In this document: positions 7,677 through 14,816 of the stretch, one piece after another
Layout: each line of letters opens with the position of its first letter
Numbering within the stretch: the stretch's first letter is position 1
Position numbers and translations under genes: made by a program
Notes under the pieces: generated by a model
Told to the model about the DNA's origin: nothing
Databases searched by the model: none
What the model saw: the letters and a program-made list of their open reading frames with translations, nothing else
Source: CAZUMH01 sp964621645
GTDB taxonomy: Bacteria; Zhuqueibacterota; QNDG01; JAGLOF01
DNA: 34,762 bases
Assembly: GCA_964621645.1 (NCBI GenBank)
Contig: CAZUMH010000027.1
Location: 1-34,762 of the forward strand
Direction: 5' to 3'

Positions 7677-9101
7677 TCAGTGGTGATTGATCACCAGCAG
7701 CCGGGGTTCGGTCATCTCCTCAAGAGCGTATTTGACACCCTCCCGTCCGAAACCGGAATCCTTGACGCCCCCATAGGGCATATGGTCTACTCTGAAGGTG
7801 GGGATATCATTGACAATGACTCCTCCCACTTCGATCTCCCGGAAGGCCGTAAAGGCCTTCTCGATATCTTTGGTAAAGATGCCTGCCTGCAGACCGAAGC
7901 GGGAGTCATTGGCAAGTGTAATTGCCTCATCAAGATGGCTGTAGGGCCGCAGCACGGTCAATGGCGCGAACGCTTCTTCCCGCCACACCTTTGCCTCCGG
8001 GGGCACTGTTTCCAGCACCGCCGGTTTCAGGACCGATCCCTCTCTCTGTCCCCCGGTCAGCAGGGTGCCGCCCGCTGCCACTGCTTCATCGATCCAGGTC
8101 CGGATGCGCTGCCGTGACGCTTCGTCGATGAGAGGCCCCACGTCCGTTTTCTCATCCAGGGGATCACCCGTCACCAGACCGGCCACTTTTTCAGTAAAGG
8201 ATTTTCGGAAGGCGTCATATATCCGCTTATGGACAAGGATACGCTGCACCGAAATGCAGACCTGTCCGGCGTAGGCGTATCCCCCCAGGAGACAGCGTTC
8301 CAGGGCGTAGTCCAGGTCGACGTCTGATTCGATGATTACCGCGGCGTTGCCTCCCAACTCCAGGCAGACTTTCTTTTTCCCCGCGATGCTTTTTATCTTC
8401 CAGCCGATCTCGGCGCTGCCTGTAAAAGTGACCATAGCGAAACGGCTGTCCTTCACCAGCTTTTCCGCCTCCTGGCCGCTGCAGGGAAGCACGTTGAGCA
8501 TTCCGGCAGGCAAGCCCGCTTCCTGGAGGATCCCGGCCAGAAAAAGCGCCGACAGCGGAGTTGCGCTGGCGGGTTTAAGAAGGATGGAGTTCCCGCCCGC
8601 CAGGGCGGGACCAACTTTATGGCAGACAAGATTCAAAGGAAAGTTGAAGGGCGATATTCCCAGAATGGGCCCCACGGGAAAGCGCCGCACCAGACCGCTC
8701 CTCCGGCCCACCGCCTCCGCGATGTCCATGGTGAGCGTCTCTCCCCCGATCCTGCGACTCTCTTCCGCGGAAAGGGTAAGTGTGTTCACCGCTCTGGATA
8801 CTTCACTGCGGGCGTGTCTGATCGGCTTGCCTGCCTCCAGGCAGAGCAGCCGGGCGGCTTCTTCTTTTCGTTTTTCCAGCATGCCGGCGGCGGTGATGAG
8901 GATATCGTATCTCTGGTGGGCCGGCAGACGTCTGGCAATCTCGAAACCGCTGAGGGTATGTTCGACAGCCTCATCAAGATGAATCCCTGTCGGCCGGCAG
9001 ACCCGTCCGATTACCGTGCCGTCGTAGGGATTGAGCACCGGTAACAGATCATTACTTTTCCGCCACTTCCCGCCAGACAAAAAGCGGACAGGGTCGTCCA
9101 C
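7677..9101 (-). CDS. NAD(P)-dependent aldehyde dehydrogenase
   Basis: This is a full-length ALDH-superfamily enzyme of 474 residues. Visible hallmarks are the Asn loop ISPFNFPLNL, the cofactor-binding KPASATP and FTGSAEIG, the general-base Glu248 in LELGGN, the nucleophile Cys282 in GQVCISVQR, and the C-terminal MPYGGVKDSGFGREG. The subfamily resembles broad aldehyde, lactaldehyde or succinate-semialdehyde dehydrogenases and GapN-like enzymes; I cannot choose among them by eye. It would oxidise an aldehyde to the acid in the cytoplasm. L-lactaldehyde, made when L-fucose is degraded by the phosphorylated route, is a tempting substrate given the fucosidases in the window. However, the gene is in a different transcription unit. 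The ATG lies 10 nt after the barrel-protein gene. Confidence 0.9.
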   Translation of the reverse strand: MDDPVRFLSGGKWRKSNDLLPVLNPYDGTVIGRVCRPTGIHLDEAVEHTLSGFEIARRLPAHQRYDILITAAGMLEKRKEEAARLLCLEAGKPIRHARSEVSRAVNTLTLSAEESRRIGGETLTMDIAEAVGRRSGLVRRFPVGPILGISPFNFPLNLVCHKVGPALAGGNSILLKPASATPLSALFLAGILQEAGLPAGMLNVLPCSGQEAEKLVKDSRFAMVTFTGSAEIGWKIKSIAGKKKVCLELGGNAAVIIESDVDLDYALERCLLGGYAYAGQVCISVQRILVHKRIYDAFRKSFTEKVAGLVTGDPLDEKTDVGPLIDEASRQRIRTWIDEAVAAGGTLLTGGQREGSVLKPAVLETVPPEAKVWREEAFAPLTVLRPYSHLDEAITLANDSRFGLQAGIFTKDIEKAFTAFREIEVGGVIVNDIPTFRVDHMPYGGVKDSGFGREGVKYALEEMTEPRLLVINHH

Positions 9102-9111
9102 CGTCCCCTCC

Positions 9112-9723
9112 TTAGAGAAACCAGTACAAGGCGGCCGAGATACAGGGGCCGCTGAAATCGTCCACCCCCCCCACGGGATCAGGGAAGTCGACGTAGTGAT
9201 AGTAAAAGGTCGCTCCCAGCATGAGTTGTTCCGATAAAATCAGATCGAAGCCCGCCCCCAGGTTTACTCCCCATCCCTTTTTGCCTCCCTGTAATCCGGT
9301 GAGAGGATGCGTCTCATTCTCTGCTCCCCAATACAAACTGGCGCCGTATACCACATAGGGTGAAAAGAAATAATCCGGGATAAGCCAGTGACGCAGGTTC
9401 AATGAGACGGGCGTGAGAACGAGAGAGCCGGTTTCTTCCTCCAGCGTCAATTCCCGCAGGGCCCAGTGCCCCAGGCTCAGATCGATCCCAATGCTGGAAC
9501 TCAACGGGGCGATGATTCCCAGATGGACCAGCGCTGTGGCCCCCTCTTCCCCGAAGGTATAGAAACGCGGTTCCCGGTTGAGGCTGTGAGGCTGCCAGTT
9601 CCCCAGAGAAAAGTAAACGAAAAAGCTTTTCCGTGAACGGTAAGGCCTATCGCTTCCCAGCACCGTTGAGGAAAGGGAAAGGAAAAAACAGAATGACAAA
9701 AGGATGAAAATGGTTTTTTTCAT
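9112..9723 (-). CDS. Predicted outer-membrane beta-barrel protein
   Basis: The 203-residue product starts with a Sec signal peptide (MKKTIFILLSFCFFLSLSS, cleavage near residue 23). The rest alternates polar and hydrophobic residues with frequent aromatic residues: FFVYFSLGNW, IGIDLSLGHW, FSPYVVYGASLYWG, WGVNLGAGFDLIL and LMLGATFYYHYV. It ends in an aromatic-rich strand (ISAALYWFL). About eight strands seem likely, as in small OmpW/OmpX-like barrels. I do not recognise a named family. Its ATG overlaps the stop of the DUF3467 gene by 4 nt (ATGA), so translation is coupled. Confidence 0.75.
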   Translation of the reverse strand: MKKTIFILLSFCFFLSLSSTVLGSDRPYRSRKSFFVYFSLGNWQPHSLNREPRFYTFGEEGATALVHLGIIAPLSSSIGIDLSLGHWALRELTLEEETGSLVLTPVSLNLRHWLIPDYFFSPYVVYGASLYWGAENETHPLTGLQGGKKGWGVNLGAGFDLILSEQLMLGATFYYHYVDFPDPVGGVDDFSGPCISAALYWFL

Positions 9724-10034
9724 TTTTTCTCTGGAGCAGGAGTTTGAAAACCGAACTCTTTGCCCTTGACCCCCTCCACGTGCCGGATCTCACCGAACTG
9801 CTCCTCGTATTTCTGAATATTTTCTTTCAGCGCATTGGAGAGGGATTTGGCGTGCTGCGGACTCATGATGATGCGGGCGTACACTTTGGTCTTGGGCACC
9901 CCGGGCACCATGCGGGTGAAATCCAGAACAAATTCCGCCGGAGAATGGGTGATCAGAACCAGATTGGAATAGATCCCTTCCGCTTCTTTCTCACCCAGTT
10001 CGATGTTTATCTGTTTGGAAACCTGTTTTTCCAT
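9720..10034 (-). CDS. DUF3467 domain protein
   Basis: The 104-residue protein matches the small cytoplasmic DUF3467 family: INIELGEKEAEGIYSNLVLITHSPAEFVLDFTRMVPG, then KVYARIIMSPQHAKSLSNALKENI. Its function is unknown. It is the first gene of a likely four-gene operon (DUF3467, barrel, aldehyde dehydrogenase, EamA transporter) with overlaps or gaps of no more than 34 nt. A good sigma70-like promoter is visible 35-60 nt upstream. GAGGATA precedes the ATG. Confidence 0.88.
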   Translation of the reverse strand: MEKQVSKQINIELGEKEAEGIYSNLVLITHSPAEFVLDFTRMVPGVPKTKVYARIIMSPQHAKSLSNALKENIQKYEEQFGEIRHVEGVKGKEFGFQTPAPEKK

Positions 10035-10068
10035 AGAATATCCTCATTCATTCTTGCGGATTTTAAAC

Positions 10069-10097
10069 AGTATAAATAATCCAAAGTAAATATGCAA
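10069..10097 (-). promoter_or_regulatory. Promoter of the DUF3467 operon
   Basis: Read on the minus strand, TTGCAT (10097-10092) and TATACT (10074-10069) are separated by 17 nt, close to the sigma70 consensus. The -10 box ends 34 nt before the DUF3467 start codon. The -35 box covers the first possible start codon (10092) of the divergent EamA gene, which favours a later start for that gene. Confidence 0.5.
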
Positions 10098-10139
10098 CTT
10101 TTACTTGTTATTACGGAAAACAGGATTATTTTGTTATCG

Positions 10140-11033
10140 ATGACAACAGATGCTGGAAAACACAAAGGAAATCTCTTTCGGCTCCATTTGGCCGTCTTTC
10201 TTTTCGGCTTCGCGGGACTGTTCGGGAAGTGGATCGCTCAGCCTCCCGTGACCATTGTATTCGGACGGACGTTTCTCGCGGCTGCTGGACTATCACTTTT
10301 TCTCTTTGTGCGGAAAGAGAAGCGCCCCTGGCATACCGGAGGCTTTGCCGCTTCCCTGCTTGTCAGCGGAGCCGTTCTGGCCTTTCACTGGCTGGCATTT
10401 TTCAACGCCATCCGCCTGGCCAGCGTCACCCTGGCCGTTCTTACCTTCTGCACCTACCCCCTCTTCATCACCCTGGCCGAGCCGCTGCTGTTCAGGACAC
10501 GGCTGCGCCTGCCGGACATCCTGGTTGCCTGCGCTCTGATCGGAGGAGTTGCTCTTCTGCGGCTGGACAGCAATCCCGGCATCTATTCCCGGGCCGGCCT
10601 TCTCTGGGGATTGGCGGCCGGATTCAGTTTCGCCTCCCTCTCTCTTCTAAACCGCGCCCTGGTACAGCGCCTCCATCCCATCAGGATCGCCTTCTTCCAA
10701 AACGGCTTCGCGGCCCTCTTTTTACTGCCCTTCTTTCTTCCCCTGGCCGGCCGTCTGACTCTGGTGGATGTGGCCCTGCTTGCCGTCCTGGGTTTGGCCT
10801 GCACCGCCCTGGCTCACGGCCTCTTCATCGCCAGCCTGCGCAGCCTCACGGTGAGACTGGCGGGCCTCACCTCCGGTCTGGAACCGGTCTACGGCATCAT
10901 TCTGGCATTCCTGTTACTGGGAGAGATCCCCGGCACCTGGACCGTAGCAGGCGGGATTGTCATCGTAGCCGCGGTGGCGGCGGGAACTGCGTCGCATTTT
11001 CTGCCTGGGAAAAGGACGACCGGCAGGGATTAG
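10140..11033 (+). CDS. EamA-type (DMT superfamily) transporter
   Basis: From the ATG at 10140 the product is 297 residues with about ten transmembrane helices in two EamA repeats: LHLAVFLFGFAGLFGKW, then FHWLAFFNAIRLASVTLAVLTFCTYPLF; second repeat SRAGLLWGLAAGFSFASLSLLNRALV, ending LEPVYGIILAFLLLGEIPG. An in-frame ATG at 10092 exists. It would lie in the -35 box of the divergent promoter and add 16 residues, so I prefer 10140. Neither start has a strong ribosome-binding site. It is probably an inner-membrane metabolite exporter of unknown substrate, only distantly similar to the transporter at 6722-7642. It is transcribed alone, divergently from the DUF3467 operon. Confidence 0.85.
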   Translation: MTTDAGKHKGNLFRLHLAVFLFGFAGLFGKWIAQPPVTIVFGRTFLAAAGLSLFLFVRKEKRPWHTGGFAASLLVSGAVLAFHWLAFFNAIRLASVTLAVLTFCTYPLFITLAEPLLFRTRLRLPDILVACALIGGVALLRLDSNPGIYSRAGLLWGLAAGFSFASLSLLNRALVQRLHPIRIAFFQNGFAALFLLPFFLPLAGRLTLVDVALLAVLGLACTALAHGLFIASLRSLTVRLAGLTSGLEPVYGIILAFLLLGEIPGTWTVAGGIVIVAAVAAGTASHFLPGKRTTGRD

Positions 11034-11392
11034 TAAGACTAAAATGGGAGTACAAAACGGGCCCTGAAATTAATTCTTTTATTATATAGCTGGTGGTATG
11101 TCCCACTATTTCAAAATTATTACTTGATTGTGAAAAACTTTCCTCTTATACTTAAAATATACTGAAACCTTCTCAATAAATAGTGAAAATCCTTGACAAT
11201 GACATTTTTTCTGTGTTCATTGTGTGTACGTTAACAGCCCTGTGCCCATATTTCATATTCCGGATAACAGTGCCGGCACAATCCACGTGTTCAGTCATCA
11301 TATCAGGCCGCGGCGGCGGATAAATTATCACTGTTTCCGCGTGGATAGTGCGGATGCCTTCCACGCCCGCATCCCCTGCTGAAGGAGGAATC
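11034..11392. other. Intergenic region with promoter/operator and long leader
   Basis: No credible gene is present in this 359-nt gap. It holds the promoter/operator module at 11182-11237. A leader of roughly 150 nt follows, before the mutarotase ribosome-binding site. The leader includes the 10-bp palindrome GTGCCGGCAC (11270-11279). The first 140 nt after the EamA stop are AT-rich and show no clear intrinsic terminator. I recognise no known riboswitch in the leader. Confidence 0.6.
11182..11237 (+). promoter_or_regulatory. Copy 1 of the LacI-type promoter/operator module
   Basis: Conserved blocks shared with 23730-23785 are AGTGAAA (11182-11188), the -35 box TTGACA (11193-11198), and an identical 23-nt block at 11215-11237. 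The block starts with a weak -10 candidate TTCATT, 17 nt after the -35 box. It also contains TGTGTACGTTAACA (11223-11236), an imperfect palindrome centred on CG with 5 of 7 pairs, as in LacI-family operators. It lies upstream of the mutarotase/GH29 genes. A repressor bound here would cover the start of transcription. Confidence 0.7.
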
Positions 11393-11815
11393 ATGACCGC
11401 ATTCAAGCGCTACTGCAAGACCCTGGAGCTGGAGCCGGATCCGGCGAAAATCAAGGAATATAAAAAACTGCACGCCCGGGGAAACATCTGGCCTGAGATT
11501 ACCGCGGGGATGAAAGCGGTGGGCATCATCGATATGGAAATTTATCTTTCCGGGACAACGCTGTTCATGATCATGGACACGGTGGAGCACTTCGATCATG
11601 ATGCCGCCATGACCCGGCTGGCGAGGATGGAGAGGCAGGCGGAGTGGGAAGAGACCGTCTCCAGGTATCAAAAAACCTCTCCGGATTCATCCGCCAAGGA
11701 GAAGTGGCGCCTGCTGGAACGGATATTTAAAATGGATGAGCAAAAGGACGGACGCCCGGAGGACGGATATCTGGAAACCCGAGAAGCTGACCCGGCAGGG
11801 GGATCATTTTCTTAA
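11393..11815 (+). CDS. L-rhamnose/L-fucose mutarotase family protein
   Basis: The 140-residue protein starts at the ATG after GAAGGAGGA (an upstream in-frame ATG lacks such a site). It reads as the PF05336 mutarotase family: YCKTLELEPDPAKIKEYKKLH, WPEITAGMKAVGIIDMEIYL, LFMIMDTVEHFDHDAAM, MERQAEWEETVSRYQK. Family members interconvert the alpha and beta anomers of L-rhamnose, and some act on L-fucose. Followed directly by a GH29 fucosidase with a one-base overlap (TAATG), L-fucose is the likelier substrate here. This is the first gene after the promoter/operator copy 1. The C-terminal 35 residues after FKMDEQK are an unusual polar tail. Confidence 0.85.
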   Translation: MTAFKRYCKTLELEPDPAKIKEYKKLHARGNIWPEITAGMKAVGIIDMEIYLSGTTLFMIMDTVEHFDHDAAMTRLARMERQAEWEETVSRYQKTSPDSSAKEKWRLLERIFKMDEQKDGRPEDGYLETREADPAGGSFS

Positions 11816-13275
11816 TGAAGGAGAACGGTGTGGAAACATCCAGGATCAGATTGTTTTTTCTTGTCACGGCAGTCTTACTCGTCATCTGCGGCCGGACGGC
11901 GTTGCTGTCAGCCCAGACCTATGAACCGACCTGGGAGTCGCTGGACAGCCGGCCCATCCCTTCCTGGTTTCAGAATGCCAAGTTCGGCATTTTTATTCAC
12001 TGGGGAGTTTATTCCGTCCCCGCCTGGCGGCCCCTGTCATCGGCGCTGTACGCTTCCTACGCGGAATGGTATTACGCCCGGGTCATGGGCGATACGGTTC
12101 ACGGCGGCGACCGCTTCCACCGGGAGAACTACGGCGAGTCCTTCGAGTACCGGGATTTTGCCCCCCTGTTCAAAGCGGAACTGTTCGATCCCGATTTCTG
12201 GGCCGGACTCTTCGCGGAAGCCGGTGCTAAATATGTCGTCCTGACCAGCAAGCACCACGACGGCTTCTGTCTCTGGCCCACCAAGAGTCCCTTCAAGAAA
12301 GGCTGGAACGCCGGGGACACGGGGCCGCACCGGGATCTGGTGGGAGATCTCGCCAAAGCGGTGAGGGCCAAAGGCCTGAGGATGGGACTCTATTATTCCC
12401 TGCCGGAATGGGAGAGCACGCCCACCTCACGCACGGAATCAGGTTATTTCATCGATACCGCCATGGTCCGGAAATACCGGATCCCCCAGGACCGTTACGT
12501 GGATGATCACGTGATCCCCCAGCTGAAGGAACTGGTGATGAATTACCGGCCGGCAGTTATTTTCGCCGACGGCGGCGAATGGGATTTTGATGAGCACTAC
12601 TGGAAAACGAAGGAGTTCCTGGCCTGGCTCTATAATACCGCGCCAAATAAGGATGAGGTAGTAGTCAACGACCGCTGGGCCAAGGGCATGCCCGGACGGC
12701 ACGGTGATTACTATTCCAGTGAATACAAGGACACCGATGCCGTGGGGAGGCATCACCCCTGGGAAGAAAGCCGGGGCATCGGCGGATCATACGGATTCAA
12801 CCGGGCGGAGAACCTGGCGGATTACAGCTCAGCTGAAGAGCTTATCCATGAGCTGGTCGAAATCGTCAGCAACGGCGGAAATCTGCTGCTTAATGTGGGG
12901 CCGACCGCTGACGGCAGAATACCGGTGATTATGCAGGAGCGCCTTCATGAGATTGGAGCATGGCTGCGGGTGAACGGCGAGGCTGTCTATGGCACCCGCC
13001 CCTGCCAAAAACTCACCGTTGCGGAAAAGGGCCGCTGGTATACCCGGAAGGGCCAGGATCTGTATGTCATCTGCGCCCGCTGGCCGGATGGCGAGGTGCT
13101 GGTACCGGGGCTCAGCCTTTCCGCCGCGGGAAAGGTGACATTACTCGGATCGGGCAAGATGCCCGCCTGGGAAGGGGATGAGGCCGGCCTCCATATCCAG
13201 CCTCCGCAGATATCCCTGAATGAAGCCCCCTGCCGCTATGCCTTTGTATTCAAAGTAGGTAATGCTTTTCAATGA
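11815..13275 (+). CDS. GH29 alpha-L-fucosidase, exported
   Basis: The 486-residue protein has an N-terminal hydrophobic signal (LFFLVTAVLLVICGRTALLSAQ). The GH29 barrel follows: WFQNAKFGIFIHWGVYSVPAW, YAEWYY, KYVVLTSKHHDGFCLW, GLRMGLYYSLPEW, the strand PAVIFADGGEW with the likely nucleophile Asp252, and VSNGGNLLLNVGPTADGRIP. A beta-sandwich C-terminal domain completes it. GH29 enzymes are retaining and release terminal alpha-L-fucose, here in the periplasm or outside. The ATG overlaps the mutarotase stop. A GTG at 11830 has a better-placed AAGGAG and may be the true start, which would remove five residues. The acid/base residue is not conserved in position across the family and I did not assign it. 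Confidence 0.93.
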   Translation: MKENGVETSRIRLFFLVTAVLLVICGRTALLSAQTYEPTWESLDSRPIPSWFQNAKFGIFIHWGVYSVPAWRPLSSALYASYAEWYYARVMGDTVHGGDRFHRENYGESFEYRDFAPLFKAELFDPDFWAGLFAEAGAKYVVLTSKHHDGFCLWPTKSPFKKGWNAGDTGPHRDLVGDLAKAVRAKGLRMGLYYSLPEWESTPTSRTESGYFIDTAMVRKYRIPQDRYVDDHVIPQLKELVMNYRPAVIFADGGEWDFDEHYWKTKEFLAWLYNTAPNKDEVVVNDRWAKGMPGRHGDYYSSEYKDTDAVGRHHPWEESRGIGGSYGFNRAENLADYSSAEELIHELVEIVSNGGNLLLNVGPTADGRIPVIMQERLHEIGAWLRVNGEAVYGTRPCQKLTVAEKGRWYTRKGQDLYVICARWPDGEVLVPGLSLSAAGKVTLLGSGKMPAWEGDEAGLHIQPPQISLNEAPCRYAFVFKVGNAFQ

Positions 13276-13640
13276 TCAATTGTAGGATTCGAATCGAGTA
13301 TATGAATCGGGAAGTCGGTACGGTGGTTTTTTCCATTTTTATGACAGCCTTTTTTGACAAAATCCGATAATGCCGTTGACAAATATTCAAAGAATGGATA
13401 CTTTGACAATGGACTGTATCCGGAATTATACCATGGCCCGGCCTACCTTTCACGAGCGTGCCGGGGCAGCCGCCCCCGCTTTAAGGAGAGGAACAGCGCA
13501 GAGTCGCACCTGAAAATCCTGTTACGAGTCATGGTGCCTTAAGGATCATTCGACGGTATTCTTCACTCTGCCGGGATCTTGATATAGAGAGGTGCTACCA
13601 CAATAAATCAAGCATGAATTTCATGATGGAGGGGTTCCCA
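13276..13640. other. Intergenic region with three TTGACA boxes and a long leader
   Basis: This gap has no convincing gene; a 62-codon frame in it lacks a good ribosome-binding site and any family resemblance. TTGACA occurs at 13354-13359, 13376-13381 and 13403-13408. From the last box a leader of about 200 nt reaches the GH172 start. It contains a strong GC hairpin (GGGGC-AGCC-GCCCC, around 13464-13477) without a T tract after it. I recognise no known riboswitch. Confidence 0.5.
13403..13432 (+). promoter_or_regulatory. Candidate promoter of the GH172/ABC operon
   Basis: TTGACA (13403-13408) and TATACC (13427-13432) are 18 nt apart, an acceptable sigma70 arrangement. Two further TTGACA boxes lie 27 and 49 nt upstream, so alternative starts are possible. 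The 14-nt LacI-type operator seen elsewhere in the window is not present here. Confidence 0.4.
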
Positions 13641-14816
13641 ATGAAAAAATTTATTATTGCTCTGCTTCTTTTCATCAGTGCCGCTCTTCAGGCTCAAACC
13701 GGGCTTGGACCGCTGGATGGTCTGGCGAAACTGAGAAATTATGAATCCAAGCGGATCTCCAGTTTCGACACCACCGGCCGGAACGCGGACCGCTTCGTGA
13801 TCCCGGCCGGCGAGACTCGTGCCATCGCCGAGATATCCGGCGCGGGAATTATCCGTCATATCTGGATCACCATTTCCTGCGCCGACCCCATGATTCGTCG
13901 CAACGCCGTGCTCCGCATGTACTGGGACGGGGAAACAAATCCCAGTGTGGAATCACCCATCGGCGACTTCTTCGGAAACGGCTGGGGTGAAAAGTACAAC
14001 TTCATCAGTCTTCCACTGGCGGTGGCGCCCAAGGACGGCAACGCCCTGAACTGCTACTTCCCCATGCCCTTTTCCGACGGCGCCAAAATAACCATTGAAA
14101 ACCAGTCTGCAGAAAAGATCGGCGCCTTCTATTTTTACATCGACTATGAGAAACACAAAAGTATGCCGCGGGATGTGGGACACTTCCACGCCTGGTGGAA
14201 CAGAGAGCTGACCGAACCGCTGGAGACAGAGGAAAACGAGTGGTCCATTTTCGGTCCGCAGAAGGCAAACCGGGACGGCGCGGGCAACTACGTCTTTGCC
14301 GATATTCAGGGACGGGGACATTTTGTCGGCGTCAACTACTATGTCGACTCTCCCGGACCGGTCTGGTACGGTGAAGGCGATGACATGTTTTTCATCGACG
14401 GAGAGTCCTGGCCCCCGTCACTCCACGGCACGGGCACGGAAGATTTCTTCAATTCCTCATGGTGCCCCAAAGAGCTCTATGCGCATCCCTACTTCGGCTA
14501 CGGGCGGGTCAATGATAATATCGGCTGGCTGGGAAGGACACACTGCTACCACTTCTTCATCGAATCTCCCATCGCATTTAAAAAATCCCTGCGGGCTACT
14601 ATCGAACACGGCCATGATAACTGTCTGACGCTGGATATGTGCAGCGTCGCCTATTGGTACCAGACGGAACCCCATAAGCCGTTCCCGCAAATGCTGCCGA
14701 AGGAGAAACGACAGAATATGCCGGCAATCGGTCCGGTGGAAATACACCGCTGGCGCGATGCCTGGAGGAAGGCCATGAACGGCGGAGTGCTGTGGGGGAA
14801 TGAAAGGAAAAAATAA
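13641..14816 (+). CDS. GH172 (DUF2961) glycoside hydrolase, exported
   Basis: The start at 13641 follows GGAGG and gives a classic signal peptide (KKFIIALLLFISAALQAQ); an upstream ATG at 13614 would bury it. The 391-residue product is a DUF2961 jelly-roll protein, now GH172: ISGAGIIRHIWITI, LRMYWDGETNPSVESPIGDFFG, then WYGEGDDMFFIDGE and LHGTGTEDFFNSSW. The two conserved glutamates, Glu245 and Glu267, correspond to the catalytic pair of the family. Known GH172 enzymes act on D-arabinofuranosides or difructose anhydrides and work as trimers. It overlaps the ABC ATPase gene by 17 nt. The natural furanoside substrate here is unknown. Confidence 0.9.
   Translation: MKKFIIALLLFISAALQAQTGLGPLDGLAKLRNYESKRISSFDTTGRNADRFVIPAGETRAIAEISGAGIIRHIWITISCADPMIRRNAVLRMYWDGETNPSVESPIGDFFGNGWGEKYNFISLPLAVAPKDGNALNCYFPMPFSDGAKITIENQSAEKIGAFYFYIDYEKHKSMPRDVGHFHAWWNRELTEPLETEENEWSIFGPQKANRDGAGNYVFADIQGRGHFVGVNYYVDSPGPVWYGEGDDMFFIDGESWPPSLHGTGTEDFFNSSWCPKELYAHPYFGYGRVNDNIGWLGRTHCYHFFIESPIAFKKSLRATIEHGHDNCLTLDMCSVAYWYQTEPHKPFPQMLPKEKRQNMPAIGPVEIHRWRDAWRKAMNGGVLWGNERKK

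Noticed and set aside
10092..10139. Upstream ATG as the start of the EamA gene
   Set aside because: It lies in the -35 box of the divergent promoter, lacks a ribosome-binding site, and adds residues not expected before the first helix. It cannot be excluded completely.
11173..11406. Small minus-strand frame whose residues VNVHTMN recur in a frame at 23619-23801
   Set aside because: The peptide similarity is only the translation of the duplicated promoter/operator block read on the wrong strand, not a repeated protein.
13354..13542. 62-codon plus-strand frame in the gap before GH172
   Set aside because: No good ribosome-binding site, no recognisable domain, and it overlaps the likely promoter boxes.
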